A DNA stretch of 64,000 nucleotides from Hyalangium gracile (lineage in GTDB: Bacteria; Myxococcota; Myxococcia; Myxococcales; Myxococcaceae), in assembly GCF_020103725.1 (NCBI RefSeq), contig NZ_JAHXBG010000011.1, positions 248,001 through 312,000 of the forward strand. The letters run 5' to 3'. The notes under the pieces were generated by a model. The model was given only the letters and a program-made list of their open reading frames with translations, was not told where the DNA came from and did not search any database. Shown here piece after piece: positions 37,038-48,349 of this stretch. Both the position numbers and the translations under genes were made by a program. Numbering within the stretch: the stretch's first letter is position 1; every line of letters begins with the position of its first letter.

Positions 37038-37565
37038 ATGTTCCACGGCACTACCATCCTCTGTGTCAGGCGCGAGGGAAAGGTCGTCATCGCCGGCGAC
37101 GGCCAGGTCAGCCTCGACAAGACGATCATGAAGAACACCGCCAAGAAGGTGCGCCGCATCGGCGAAGGCAACGTGCTCGCCGGGTTCGCTGGCAGCACGG
37201 CGGACGCCTTCACCCTCTTCGAGCGCTTCGAGGCCAAGCTCAAGGAGCACCAGAAGAACCTGGCCCGAGCCTGCGTCGAGCTGGGAAAGGACTGGCGCAC
37301 CGATCGCTTCCTGCGCCGCCTGGAGGCCCTGCTCATCGTCGCTGACCGGGACAAGACCTTCATCCTCTCCGGCGCCGGTGACGTCATCGAGCCGGACCAC
37401 GGCATCGCCGCCGTGGGCAGCGGCGGGCACTACGCCCTGGCCGCCGCGCGCGCCCTCATGGCCCACACCCAGCTGTCCGCCCGAGAGGTCGCCACGCACG
37501 CGATGGCCATCGCCGCGGACATCTGCGTCTACACCAACTCGAACGTCACCTACGAAGAGCTCTAG
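37038..37565 (+). CDS. hslV: ATP-dependent protease subunit HslV
   Basis: A 175-residue N-terminal-threonine peptidase. The start [25 protein letters not shown] gives mature Thr5 as nucleophile after removal of [18 protein letters not shown] is the conserved second half. It is proteasome-like and works with HslU. The ATG at 37038 is 12 bp upstream of the hslU GTG counted from stop to start, so the two are co-transcribed. An A+T-rich segment TTGTTAAAC just upstream could be a promoter element, but no clear heat-shock consensus was seen. Confidence 0.97.
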   Translation: MFHGTTILCVRREGKVVIAGDGQVSLDKTIMKNTAKKVRRIGEGNVLAGFAGSTADAFTLFERFEAKLKEHQKNLARACVELGKDWRTDRFLRRLEALLIVADRDKTFILSGAGDVIEPDHGIAAVGSGGHYALAAARALMAHTQLSAREVATHAMAIAADICVYTNSNVTYEEL

Positions 37566-37577
37566 GAGCCCCTGCCC

Positions 37578-38969
<1,392 letters not shown>

Positions 38970-39013
38970 CCTTGCACCTGGGGCCTCGCACCGCCCCAAG
39001 AGAGGAACCTGAC

Positions 39014-40273
39014 GTGCACACGCCCACCACGCCCACGAGCCCCGCCAAGACCCATCCCACCGCCGCCGCCGCGCCTCGCACCCAGAACGAGGTGTGGATC
39101 GAGAAGGCCAAGGCCCACCTGCTGCAGAACTACAAGCAGCAGCCCATCGTCCTGGTGCGCGGCAAGGGCGTGCGCGTGTGGGACGCGGACGGCCGTGAGT
39201 ACCTGGATCTGCTCGGCGGCATCGCCACGTGCGCCCTCGGCCACTGCCACCCGGAGGTGGTCGCCGCCGCCAAGGCCCAGCTCGAGACGCTCTGGCACGT
39301 GTCCAACGTCTTCTACTCGGAGCCCTCCATCGAGCTGGCCGCGCAGCTCACGGCGCTCTCCGGCCTGCCGCGCGCCTTCTTCTGCAACTCGGGCGCGGAG
39401 GCCAACGAGGCCCTCATCAAGCTGGCGCGCAAGGTGATGAAGGATCGCGGCACCCCCGAGCGCTTCGAGATCATCACCTTCGAGAACTCGTTCCACGGCC
39501 GCACCCTGGCCACCGTCACCGCCACCGGCCAGGCCAAGTACCAGAAGGGCTTCGAGCCGCTGCCCGCCGGCTTCGTCCACGTCCCCTACGGAGACCTGGA
39601 GGCCGTGCGCAAGGCGGCCGGCCCCAGCGCCGCCGCCATCCTGGTGGAGCCCATCCAGGGCGAGGGTGGGGTGCGCGCCGCGCCGCAGGGCTTCCTCAAG
39701 GCCCTGCGCGAGCTGTGCGACGAGCGCGGCATGCTGCTCCTGGTGGACGAGGTGCAGACGGGCATGGGCCGCACCGGCAAGCCCTTCGGCTTCCAGCACG
39801 AGGGCATCCAGCCGGACGCCATCAGCCTGGCGAAGTCGCTCGGCAACGGGCTGCCCATCGGCGCCATGCTCTGCTCCGAGGCGGCCGGCAAGAGCCTGCC
39901 CTCCGGCACGCACGGCTCCACCTTCGGCGGCAACCTGGTGGCCGCCACCGCCGCCAACGTCGTGGTCCGCTACATCCGCGACCCGAAGATGCTCAGCGAC
40001 ATCCAGGAGAAGGGCGAGTACTTCATCGCCCGGGGCCGCGAGCTCCAGGCCCGGCTGCCCACCCTCATCAAGGACGTGCGCGGCCGCGGGCTGCTCCTGG
40101 GCATCGAGCTCCAGCAGGAGGCCGCTCCGGTGATCGCGCGCTGCCGCGAGCAGGGCCTGCTGGTGAACGCCGCCGGCGAGAAGACGGTGCGCTTCGCTCC
40201 GCCCTACATCGTCACCCGCGAGGAGCTGGACGAGGGCCTGCGCATCCTCGAGCGCGTGCTCACTCCCGCCTGA
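39014..40273 (+). CDS. argD: Acetylornithine/succinyldiaminopimelate aminotransferase
   Basis: About 419 residues from the GTG at 39014, chosen because AGAGGAA lies 7 nt upstream; a GTG at 38972 lacks a good binding site. This fold-type I PLP enzyme shows YLDLLGGIATCALGHCHPEV, FFCNSGAEANEALIKLAR, the FHGRTLATVTATGQ motif, EPIQGEGGVR, LLLVDEVQTGMGRTGKPF, and the PLP lysine in SLAKSLGNGLPIGAM. It acts in arginine synthesis and can also act on diaminopimelate precursors. The start lies 44 bp after hslU. A non-conserved N-terminal Thr/Pro/Ala tail of about 25 residues is present. Confidence 0.93.
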   Translation: MHTPTTPTSPAKTHPTAAAAPRTQNEVWIEKAKAHLLQNYKQQPIVLVRGKGVRVWDADGREYLDLLGGIATCALGHCHPEVVAAAKAQLETLWHVSNVFYSEPSIELAAQLTALSGLPRAFFCNSGAEANEALIKLARKVMKDRGTPERFEIITFENSFHGRTLATVTATGQAKYQKGFEPLPAGFVHVPYGDLEAVRKAAGPSAAAILVEPIQGEGGVRAAPQGFLKALRELCDERGMLLLVDEVQTGMGRTGKPFGFQHEGIQPDAISLAKSLGNGLPIGAMLCSEAAGKSLPSGTHGSTFGGNLVAATAANVVVRYIRDPKMLSDIQEKGEYFIARGRELQARLPTLIKDVRGRGLLLGIELQQEAAPVIARCREQGLLVNAAGEKTVRFAPPYIVTREELDEGLRILERVLTPA

Positions 40274-40283
40274 AGGTGGTGCC

Positions 40284-41219
40284 ATGCCTGAGCTGGTGGA
40301 TCTCGATCCCGCTCGTCAGAAGGAGATCATCGATCTGGAGAAGGCGCAGGAGGGCAGGGACTACTTCGCCCTCCTGGGGCTGAAGCCCGGCGCGCCCGTG
40401 GAGGAGGTGAAGCAGGCCTTCATCGAGGCGGCGCTCAAGTACCACCCCGACCGCTACGCCGGGCTGAACCTGGGCACCTTCCGGGCGCGCATCGAGCGCA
40501 TCTTCCGCCGCATCTCGGAGGCGCACACCGTCCTCTCCAACCCGGAGAAGCGCGAGGCCTACCTGCGCGCCAACCCCCGCCTGCGGGGAGGGCCCGCCCC
40601 ATCCCCCGTGCCCTCGGGGCTCGAGGAGCCGCTGCTCGGGGACGAGGAGCGCCGGGCCGAGCGCCAGTCACGCCTCTCGCGCCACCCCTACCTGGCGCGC
40701 ACCCACCGCCTCACCGAGCTGCTGACGCGCGGCAAGGCGGCCTTCGCGCGCGGAGACTTCGAGAAGGCCTTCGCCGATCTGAACCAGGTGGTGAACCTGG
40801 ACCCGAAGAACCGCGAGGCCACGGCGCTGCTGGCCGAGGTGCGCAAGAAGCACGACGAGCAGCGCTCCAAGGTGGAGATGCAGCGCGGCATGGACCTGGA
40901 GAAGCAGCAGGACCTGCCCAAGGCGCTGGAGTCCTACCGCAAGGCCTCCTCGCTGGATCCGCACCACGCGGAGGCGGCCTACCGCGCGGCCCGGCTGGCG
41001 AAGGCGCTCGGCATGGAGTGGAACGAGATCCGCATCCACGCCCAGCGCGCCGTGGACGTGTCCCCGGACACGGTGGCCTACCGGCTGCTGCTGGCCCAGG
41101 TGCTCCTGGATGGCAAGGCCGGCAACCTGGCCAAGCGCCACCTCGAGGCCGTGCTGAAGCTGGACCCGAAGAACGCCGAGGCCACCGCGCTGCTGCGCAA
41201 GTCCCGCTGGCCCTTCTGA
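40284..41219 (+). CDS. J-domain and TPR protein
   Basis: A 311-residue protein. An N-terminal J-domain (about residues 25-95) has the HPD motif at 54-56 (ALKYHPDRYAG), then a Pro-rich linker and an acidic patch (EEPLLGDEERRAERQ). A TPR region (about 145-305) follows with helices such as LTRGKAAFARGDFEKAFADLNQVVNLDPKNREATAL and ALESYRKASSLDPHHAEAAYRAARL. It would recruit an Hsp70 through the J-domain to clients bound by the TPRs. It begins 10 bp after argD. No DnaK gene lies in the window. The client is unknown. Confidence 0.85.
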   Translation: MPELVDLDPARQKEIIDLEKAQEGRDYFALLGLKPGAPVEEVKQAFIEAALKYHPDRYAGLNLGTFRARIERIFRRISEAHTVLSNPEKREAYLRANPRLRGGPAPSPVPSGLEEPLLGDEERRAERQSRLSRHPYLARTHRLTELLTRGKAAFARGDFEKAFADLNQVVNLDPKNREATALLAEVRKKHDEQRSKVEMQRGMDLEKQQDLPKALESYRKASSLDPHHAEAAYRAARLAKALGMEWNEIRIHAQRAVDVSPDTVAYRLLLAQVLLDGKAGNLAKRHLEAVLKLDPKNAEATALLRKSRWPF

Positions 41220-41325
41220 CACACCCCTGACGGAAGCCGTGCCCGCGCCCGCCCTCCCGGCGGAGCGCCCGCCTCCGTCATGCCCTCCGCCGGGCACCTG
41301 AGCCCAACCACGGCCCGCAAAAGAA

Positions 41326-41351
41326 GAGGGGCGACCCGAAGGCCGCCCCTC
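41326..41351 (-). terminator. Intrinsic terminator of the M36 protease gene
   Basis: GAGGGGCG at 41326-41333 and CGCCCCTC at 41344-41351 form an 8-bp stem with a 10-base loop. On the minus strand it is followed by TTCTTTT (41325-41319 region), a T-rich tract. It lies 26 bp after the protease stop codon at 41377, in the correct orientation. Confidence 0.7.
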
Positions 41352-41376
41352 CCTCAACTACAGGTCTCCGCTCGGA

Positions 41377-44300
41377 CTAGCGGAGCGTGATGCGGCGGCG
41401 GGACAGCGCCACACCGGCCAGGAGCGCGAGCAGCATCGCGCCGCCCGAGCTGGAGCCGGTGCTGGAGCAGCCCCCGTCACCGTCATCGTCATCCTTGGCC
41501 GCCGGCTTGATCTCCACGCTCACCGTCTGAGAGGCGGAGGCGCCGCTCGCGTCGGTGACCGTGACCTTGAAGGCCAGGGTGACGTTGCTGTCGGTGTCCG
41601 GAGCCTGGAAGGTGACGGTGGCCTGGTTGGTGGTGGACAGCGACACCTCGGGGCCATCCGTCTGCTCCCACTTGTAGCTCAGCCGCTCGCCGTCCGGATC
41701 CGTGGAGCCGAGCGCGTCGAGGGTGACCGTCTGACCGGCGGTGTCGCCGGCCACGTGGCGAGCCTGGGCCGCCGGAGCCTTGTTGACGTTCTTCACCTTG
41801 ACGCTGACCGGGACGACGTCGGAGGCGAACCCGTCCGCGTCGGTGACGACCAGCGAGAACGACACCAGCGTGTCCGAGGAGACCTCGGGCGTGGTGAACT
41901 GGAGCGCGGCGGAGTCCTGGCCGGTCAGCTGCACCGCCGGGCCACCGGTCTGCACCCAGCGGTAGGTCAGCGTGTCACCGTCCGGATCCGAGCTCTGGCT
42001 CGCATCCAGGGTGATGGCCATGTTCTCGTTCTCCTCGAGCGACGTCGGGCCGCGGCCCACGGGGCGACGGTTGGCCTTCACGACGGTGATGGTCACCGAG
42101 GAAGTCGCCGTCTTGCCGTTGGCGGTGACGGTGAGGGTGAAGTGCAGCGCCGTGGGCTCCTTCACGTCCGGAGCCGTGAACGACGGCGTGGCCGTGTTGG
42201 CGCCGCTCAGGTTGACCTGCTGCGCGTCCGAGGCGGCCTGGGTCCAGGCGTAGGTGACCGCGTCGCCGTCCGGATCCACACCGAAGCCCTGGAGCGTGAC
42301 GGCGTCACGGGCATTCACCGAGCGAGCCGCGCCGGCGTTGGCCAGCGGGGCCTGGTCGCCGGTGGAGCTGGTGGCCTTGACGGTGATGCTCACGCTGTCG
42401 GAGGCCGTCTTGCCGTTGGCGGTGACGGTGAGGGTGAAGTGCAGCACCGTGTCCGCGTTGGGCGCCGTGAAGGTCGGGCTGGCCACGCTGTTGGAGCTCA
42501 GGGCCACCTGCTCGGTATCCGAGGCGGCCTGGGTCCAGGCGTAGGTGATGGCGTCGCCGTCAGCGTCGCTGGCGAAGCCGCCCAGGGTGACGGTGGCGCC
42601 CGCGTTCGCGCTCTGGTCCGGACCCGCGGTGACCACGGGGGCGTGGTCCACGGGGGTGGAGCCGGCCTGAACGGTGATGGCCACGCTGTCGGAGGCCGTC
42701 TTGCCGTTGGCGGTGACGGTGAGGGTGAAGTGCAGCACCGTGTTCGCGTTGGGAGCCGTGAAGGTCGGGCTGGCCACGCTGTTGGAGCTCAGCGTCACCT
42801 GCTCGGTGTCCGAGGCGGCCTGGGTCCAGGCGTAGGTGATGGCATCGCCGTCAGCGTCGCTGGCGAAGCCGCCCAGGGTGACGGTGGCGCCCGCGTTCGC
42901 GCTCTGGTCCGGGCCCGCGGTGACCACGGGGGCGTGGTCCACGGGGGAGTTGGAGGCGGAAACGGTGATGGCCACGTTGTCGGAGGCCGTCTTGCCGTTG
43001 GCGGTGACGGTGAGGGTGAAGTGCAGCACCGTGTTCGCGTTGGGAGCCGTGAAGGGGCTGGCCACGCTGTTGGAGCTCAGCGTCACCTGCTCGGTGTCCG
43101 AGGCGGCCTGGGTCCAGGCGTAGGTGATGGCGTCGCCGTCAGCGTCGTGGGCGAAGCCGCCCAGGGTGACGGTGGCGCCCGCGTTCGCGCTCTGGTCCGG
43201 GCCCGCGGTGACCACCGGATCGTGGTCCACCGGGGTGGTGCCCGGCTGCACGGTGACGGTCACCGTGTCCAGGGTGCTCAGGCCGTTGGCGGTGGCGGTG
43301 AGCGTGAAGTGCAGCACCGTGTCCGCCGTCACGGTCGGAGCCGTGAAGGACGGGGTCTGCGTGTTGGCGCCCACCAGGGTGACCTGCTCGGCGTCGGTGA
43401 CGTCCTGGGTCCACGCGTAGGTGATCGCGTCATTCTCCGGATCGCTGGCCGAGCCGAACAGGGTGACGGTCTTGCCGCTCTGCGTGAACAGATCCACGCC
43501 GGCGTTGACGTTCGGCGCCTGGTCCGGACGCACGGTGATGGTCACCGTGTCCGAGCTGCTGCCGCCCGAGGCCGAGGTGACGGTGAGCTGCAGGGTGACG
43601 GTGCTCTGCGTCTTCACGTCCGGAGACACGAAGTACGCGGTGGCCCTGTCGGCGTCCATCAGGGTGACGGAGGGGCCGTCCACCTGGGTCCAGGCGTAGG
43701 AGACCGCCTCGCCGTCCGGATCGCTGCCCGTGCCGGCGACGACGACGAGCTTGCGCCCATCCGCCGTCTGGTCCACGCCCGCGTTGGCGACGGGCAGGCG
43801 GTCCACGTTGGTCACCACCACGGAGACCTCCGCCGGCTCGCTGTCCGCGTAGCCGTCGTTGGCCACCAGCTCGAAGGTGAACGTGGTGTCCTGGGTCACC
43901 TCGGGGGTGGGGAAGGTCGGCCGCGAGGCGGTAGCGCTGCTCAGCGTCACCGCCGGGCCGGCCGTCTGCGTCCACGTGTAGGTGAGGATCTCGCCGTCCT
44001 CGTCCGTCGAACCGGTGGCGTCCAGCATGATGCTGGGCACGGTGCGCTCGGCCACCGAGCCGGGGCCCGTGGCCACCGCCACCGGCAGGCGGTTGATGTT
44101 GAGCACCGTGATGACGGCGGTCTTCGGCAGGCTGTTCTCCACCCCGTCGTTCACCACCAGCTGGAACGCGTAGGTGTTGTCGTACGGGGTGTCCGCCACG
44201 AAGCTCGGCGTGGCGGTGTTGGCGCCCTGCAGGTCCACCGGATCACCGGCCGTCTGCGTCCACTGGTAGGTGAGCGGCTGCCCGTCCGGATCGAAGCTCG

Positions 44301-47300
44301 CCGAGCCGTTGAGCGTGATGACCGTGGGGTTGCCCGCGGCGTCGAACTCGTTGTACCCGCGCGGCGACTGGCCCACGTCCGCCACCGGGCGGCGGTTGCA
44401 GACGGTGCCATCGCTCGTCTCGGCCACCAGGCTGCTGTACTGCCCGCTGGCGACGTTGCTCAGCTGGAAGTCGTCGATGTCGAAGCCGTACGCACCCGCG
44501 GCGCTGTCCGTGCCCATGCGGAAGCGGAAGCGGATCGGCAGTCCGGCCAGCCCCGTGCCGAAGTTGACGGTGGCGGTGCTCCAGGCCGGGAAGCCCGCGT
44601 TGGTGCCCACGTACGCCGCGCGATCCGACAGCGGGTTGTCACCCACCTCGAGGAACGAGGTGTAGCCCGGGTTGACGCCCAGATCGAGGTACAGATCGTA
44701 CCAGGTGAGGTCGTCGACGGAGATCTCCAGCACCACGCCGTCATAGTAGGGCGCGGTCCAGCCGGCGGCGCTGTAGTCGGACTCCAGGGAGTGGCGGTAC
44801 TTGAACGTCAGCACCGTGTTGCCCGTCGGGTTCACCTGCATCCACGGGGTGAGGAACGGGACGTCGGAGATGGTGCCCAGGTCCGGCACGTGGATGTAGC
44901 GGTTGAGCGTGCCGTCCGCGAGCCGCTCGGTGGCGCCCGCCCAGCCGGGCACGCGGTTGATGAGCCCGGAGGTCCAGCTGGTCATCTCCGTGTCGAACCG
45001 GTCCACCAGCGAGCCGCTCAGCGCCTCGTCATAGTGCACGCGGTTGTTGTACTCGGCCGTCTTCGACGCGGTGGGCACCGACGGCTCGGTGAGCGTCACG
45101 GTGATGCCCGCGCGAGGCGTGGCGCCGGTGACCGCGTTGAGCTTCACGGGCACCGTGCGCGTGGCGGAGGCGCCAGGCTGAATGGTCGAGAAGGCCAGGG
45201 TGTTGCCGTTGGGGAACTGCAGGGTGGCCGTGGCGCCGCTGGCGGCCACCGTGCCCGAGAAGGAGCCGAGCGCGCCCAGGCCGGTGTTCTTCACCGTCAC
45301 GGTGAGCAGGCCCGTCTCGCCCACGTCCAGCACGCCGTCCTGGTCGCAGCCGGTGACGCTGTCATCCAGCCGGACGCTGGTGATCTCCAGGTTGTTGCCG
45401 TTGGCGAAGCTCTCCACCACGCCGATGTGGTCCGCGCTGTCGCGGTGGGGCGCCTTGGCGCCCACGCCCGCGCCGCGCTTGGCGAACGCGGCCAGGAAGC
45501 GGGCGTAGTCGGCCGGATCGCTGGCGGCCACCACGGACAGCAGCGCGTCGCGCGCCTCGAGCATGGTCGGCGAGTTCGGGGTCGCCTTGTAGCCGGCCAC
45601 CAGGTACGACTTCATCCGGTGATGCGCTTCCGCGAACGAATAGGCGTTGAGCAGCGACGCGTAGCACTCCCACAGCATGCTGGCCCACACCTCACCGCTG
45701 TTGTGGACCTCGCCGTTGGCGCCGCCCGGCAGCGTGGAGTTGATGGGGTGGGTGGACGGCAGCGCGTTCCAGTTGCCGATGTGCTTGAACGTCAGCGCGT
45801 TCTTCGTCATGTCCGTGGAGTACGGGACGCGGCGGATGCCGTAGTAGTAGCCGTTGTTGGCGCCACCGCTCTCGACGTAGCCGGCCATGCCGTAGACGCC
45901 CTGGAACAGGTTGTTGCCCGGGCGGTTGCGGTCCTCGTCGCGCACCGCCATCAGCATGGCGTGGAAGTCCGCCCAGCCCTCGCCCATGGACCGGCCCTGG
46001 TTGTTGACCAGGCCGTTGGAGTTACCCACCAGGCGGTTGCTGATGTAGTGGCCCCACTCGTGCGCCACGATGGTGTTGTCCAGCGTGCCGTCGCGGTCCA
46101 GATCCGCGATCTTCTTCATGTTCAGCCGGATGGTGGTGTTGTTGGTCGCCACCTCCTGCTTCCACGCGACGCCCGTGTCCTGGGTGATGGAGAGCGTCGG
46201 GATGGTGACGGCCGCGTTGGTGCCGCCCAGGCCCGGCGCGGAGCCCGGCGCGTTGTTGACGATGATCACGCCCACGGCGCCCGCGGTCTGCGCGTTCTGC
46301 GCCTTGACGTTGAAGTCGCAGCTGCCGCGGTCGATGACGGCGATCTTCCCGTCGAACGTCCCGGCGGTGAACGGGGTGCAGCCCAGCGTGGTGCCCGCGG
46401 GGTTGGGGATGAGCGCGTTCGCGGTGACGTTGTAGACGGTGGCGCCGAACGACGCGCTGCCCGCCTCCCGGATGCCCGCCAGGTTGGCCGGCGACTCGAC
46501 CGTCAGGGTCGGCACGCCGTCGAACACGTACATCTGCATGCGCGGCCGGTTACCGTCGGCCGGCGTGGACATGTTGGCGTTGTTGCGGCCGAGGTAGTCC
46601 TGGGCCTCCGCCTTGATCGAGTCGTTCTCCAGACCGCCGCGGCCGAAGTTGCGCGCCTGGGCGTTGCCGGAGATCTCGTCGAAGCCGACGTCGTAGTAAG
46701 CGTCGTGCAGGTAGTTGTTCAGGTAGAACAGGTTGACGACCGCCGCCCGGCGCTGGGTGATGCTGTCGCTCGGCGACTTGCTGAGATCGTACGTGTAGTC
46801 GAAGACGCCCGGCGCCGAGGTGGGCGCGCGCAGGTCCGTCTCCGGCTGGAAGCCGTCCGGCGCTCCCAGGTCCGCGTACGCGTCCGCGTTGTTTCCGTTC
46901 GTCTGCGTGGCGTTGGGCGGCAGCCACGGATCGTTGCGCGAGTACGGCACGTTCTGCAGGGTGATCAGGTTCGGGGCAACCCAGGGCGCCTGGTAGCCGT
47001 TCGGCGTGCCCGTGGGGTGCGGGGTGGGATCATTGCCCTGCGGACCGTCGTAGGGGATGAAGTCCGTGGGGTGGGCCCACACGCGGTAGGAGAACGCGTC
47101 CTCCGCCGTCTGGTTGTTGCGGAACAGCAGCGAGCCGTCCTTCGCGGAGATGACGAAGGAGTAGTAGTCCGACTCCGAGCTGCCCTTGGTGCCGACGGAG
47201 AGCTCCACGTAGAACGCGGGCTGCAGGCCGTCCGGCAGGGTGAAGTAGACCTTCTTGGCGCGGGCCGGCTCGGTCATCTGGTGCGGCACCACCGCGCTGA

Positions 47301-47955
47301 CGCCCGTCTCGAAGGCGAAGCGGGTGTAGTCGCCCTGGGTGCCGACGCTCGCCAGCGACCGGGCGCTCAGGGTGGTGTCCGTCAGGTCCTTGAAGGCCCG
47401 GGCCACGGCGTCCGCGGCGCTCAGCTGGAAGTCCGTGCCCACGGTGCTCTTGCGGGCGGCCACCGCCTCGTGCGGCGTCATGTAGCCGGTGATCGCCACC
47501 AGGTTGTTCTGGCGGTCCATCACCACGCTGACGCCGCTACGGAACACCTCGATGCCGCCCACCTTCTGCTCGAAGCGGGCGATGATGGGGCCGAAGGCCG
47601 TCTTGTGCACCGACTGCAGGGTGGCGCTGGAGATGTCCTCGCTCGTCAGCCGGTAGAGATCGGCGAACTTCTGCAGGTGCACCCGCGCGGCCTGCTCCGG
47701 GCGCTGGGTGGCCAGGGCGCCGTTGCGCTCCGTGGCGTGCCGGTCATTCCACAGGACGGTGGGCAGGCCGAGCCGCTCCTCCATGCCTTCGACGCGGGCT
47801 CCCCGGGCCAGCAGCTGCTCAGGGGTCGCAGCCAGGCTCCGGGACTCGCGATTCACGAGGAATGCGTCGAAGTTGACGCGCTCCTTCGCCCAGGCGCTGG
47901 TGCCGGTGAGTGGCACCAGCAACAGGCTCGTCAACAGCTTTTCCTTCAAGCGCAT
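41377..47955 (-). CDS. M36 (fungalysin-type) metalloprotease with PA domain, PKD-type repeats and MYXO-CTERM
   Basis: A 2192-residue exported protease. Signal peptide 1-23; a fungalysin-type propeptide about 60-200 (EDISSATLQSVHKTAFGP, VGGIEVFRSGVSVVM); a catalytic domain about 330-900 with zinc motif HEWGH at 632-636 (NTIVAHEWGHYISNRLVG) and an inserted PA domain (GKIAVIDRGSCDFNVKAQNAQ). An Ig-like stretch (LLTVTVKNTG) and a beta-rich, probably carbohydrate- or substrate-binding region follow (about 930-1180). Residues about 1185-2150 are ten or more PKD/REJ-like repeats (VDHAPVVTAGPDQSANAG, DADGDAITYAWTQ). The C-terminus CSSTGSSSGGAMLLALLAG then RRR is a MYXO-CTERM with the Cys upstream of the membrane segment, implying sorting to the cell surface. 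It probably digests prey or matrix protein. The ATG is preceded by AAGGAAGA. Confidence 0.92.
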   Translation of the reverse strand: MRLKEKLLTSLLLVPLTGTSAWAKERVNFDAFLVNRESRSLAATPEQLLARGARVEGMEERLGLPTVLWNDRHATERNGALATQRPEQAARVHLQKFADLYRLTSEDISSATLQSVHKTAFGPIIARFEQKVGGIEVFRSGVSVVMDRQNNLVAITGYMTPHEAVAARKSTVGTDFQLSAADAVARAFKDLTDTTLSARSLASVGTQGDYTRFAFETGVSAVVPHQMTEPARAKKVYFTLPDGLQPAFYVELSVGTKGSSESDYYSFVISAKDGSLLFRNNQTAEDAFSYRVWAHPTDFIPYDGPQGNDPTPHPTGTPNGYQAPWVAPNLITLQNVPYSRNDPWLPPNATQTNGNNADAYADLGAPDGFQPETDLRAPTSAPGVFDYTYDLSKSPSDSITQRRAAVVNLFYLNNYLHDAYYDVGFDEISGNAQARNFGRGGLENDSIKAEAQDYLGRNNANMSTPADGNRPRMQMYVFDGVPTLTVESPANLAGIREAGSASFGATVYNVTANALIPNPAGTTLGCTPFTAGTFDGKIAVIDRGSCDFNVKAQNAQTAGAVGVIIVNNAPGSAPGLGGTNAAVTIPTLSITQDTGVAWKQEVATNNTTIRLNMKKIADLDRDGTLDNTIVAHEWGHYISNRLVGNSNGLVNNQGRSMGEGWADFHAMLMAVRDEDRNRPGNNLFQGVYGMAGYVESGGANNGYYYGIRRVPYSTDMTKNALTFKHIGNWNALPSTHPINSTLPGGANGEVHNSGEVWASMLWECYASLLNAYSFAEAHHRMKSYLVAGYKATPNSPTMLEARDALLSVVAASDPADYARFLAAFAKRGAGVGAKAPHRDSADHIGVVESFANGNNLEITSVRLDDSVTGCDQDGVLDVGETGLLTVTVKNTGLGALGSFSGTVAASGATATLQFPNGNTLAFSTIQPGASATRTVPVKLNAVTGATPRAGITVTLTEPSVPTASKTAEYNNRVHYDEALSGSLVDRFDTEMTSWTSGLINRVPGWAGATERLADGTLNRYIHVPDLGTISDVPFLTPWMQVNPTGNTVLTFKYRHSLESDYSAAGWTAPYYDGVVLEISVDDLTWYDLYLDLGVNPGYTSFLEVGDNPLSDRAAYVGTNAGFPAWSTATVNFGTGLAGLPIRFRFRMGTDSAAGAYGFDIDDFQLSNVASGQYSSLVAETSDGTVCNRRPVADVGQSPRGYNEFDAAGNPTVITLNGSASFDPDGQPLTYQWTQTAGDPVDLQGANTATPSFVADTPYDNTYAFQLVVNDGVENSLPKTAVITVLNINRLPVAVATGPGSVAERTVPSIMLDATGSTDEDGEILTYTWTQTAGPAVTLSSATASRPTFPTPEVTQDTTFTFELVANDGYADSEPAEVSVVVTNVDRLPVANAGVDQTADGRKLVVVAGTGSDPDGEAVSYAWTQVDGPSVTLMDADRATAYFVSPDVKTQSTVTLQLTVTSASGGSSSDTVTITVRPDQAPNVNAGVDLFTQSGKTVTLFGSASDPENDAITYAWTQDVTDAEQVTLVGANTQTPSFTAPTVTADTVLHFTLTATANGLSTLDTVTVTVQPGTTPVDHDPVVTAGPDQSANAGATVTLGGFAHDADGDAITYAWTQAASDTEQVTLSSNSVASPFTAPNANTVLHFTLTVTANGKTASDNVAITVSASNSPVDHAPVVTAGPDQSANAGATVTLGGFASDADGDAITYAWTQAASDTEQVTLSSNSVASPTFTAPNANTVLHFTLTVTANGKTASDSVAITVQAGSTPVDHAPVVTAGPDQSANAGATVTLGGFASDADGDAITYAWTQAASDTEQVALSSNSVASPTFTAPNADTVLHFTLTVTANGKTASDSVSITVKATSSTGDQAPLANAGAARSVNARDAVTLQGFGVDPDGDAVTYAWTQAASDAQQVNLSGANTATPSFTAPDVKEPTALHFTLTVTANGKTATSSVTITVVKANRRPVGRGPTSLEENENMAITLDASQSSDPDGDTLTYRWVQTGGPAVQLTGQDSAALQFTTPEVSSDTLVSFSLVVTDADGFASDVVPVSVKVKNVNKAPAAQARHVAGDTAGQTVTLDALGSTDPDGERLSYKWEQTDGPEVSLSTTNQATVTFQAPDTDSNVTLAFKVTVTDASGASASQTVSVEIKPAAKDDDDGDGGCSSTGSSSGGAMLLALLAGVALSRRRITLR
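42370..43239 (-). repeat. Near-identical tandem PKD-type repeats (291-bp period)
   Basis: Three adjacent repeats coding about 97 residues each show conserved anchors at 42409, 42700 and 42991 (291-bp period). Only scattered substitutions separate them, and the last DNA copy (near 43050) lacks 3 bases, giving SPFTAPN instead of SPTFTAPN. The flanking repeats at 42112 and 43282 are more divergent. Such DNA-level similarity points to recent duplication or gene conversion, while the frame stays open. Confidence 0.9.
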
Positions 47956-48349
47956 GCGTCTTCCTTCTTCTGGTACTGCTCTTGGGGGAACTGCGAACCG
48001 CTACGGCACTCGGAGGGCTCACCGCGGCCGTGAGCGCTCCTACGTCTTCCAGGCTGAGGGATGACAGCCGGGAAAGAGACACGACTCGCGCTTCACGGCG
48101 AGGAGGCGCGGGCGAGAGAAGGGGGCGGTGGCGGGGCGGCGCGGGAGAGGCCTCAGGGGCCGGCTGTCAACGATCTCCGACAAGCGCTGCGCTCCCCGAC
48201 ACGGACGAGAGGGTAGCCTGTTGACTCCCCGGTGCTCGAATGCGGGCGCATGGTAACCAGGAGACTGTCGGGATGAAAAGGGCCCCCCTCCACTATTCGA
48301 GGGGAGCCGTCAAGTCTCAAAAAACTGAGAGCTGGGCTTAGCTCGTAAT
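47956..48349. other. Intergenic region between the SDR and M36 genes
   Basis: A 394-bp gap between the end of the SDR gene and the start of the M36 protease, both on the minus strand. It holds a ribosome-binding site for the protease (AAGGAAGA on the minus strand), a hairpin CCCCTC/GAGGGG at 48285-48304 and the probable SDR terminator. No convincing protein-coding gene or clear promoter was found. Confidence 0.6.
48319..48344 (-). terminator. Intrinsic terminator of the SDR gene
   Basis: On the minus strand GAGCT and AGCTC (48329-48333 with 48340-48344) form a short stem with a 6-base loop, followed by TCAG and six T residues (complement of the A-tract 48319-48324). It lies six bases after the SDR stop codon. 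The stem is short, so efficiency may be modest. Confidence 0.5.

Noticed and set aside
42370-43239. CRISPR-like regular repeats
   Set aside because: The 291-bp period is coding, in frame and without spacers; it encodes PKD-type domains.
41755-48033. A 2092-codon open frame antisense to the M36 protease
   Set aside because: The same codon-bias artefact; its apparent repeats simply mirror the PKD repeats on the other strand.
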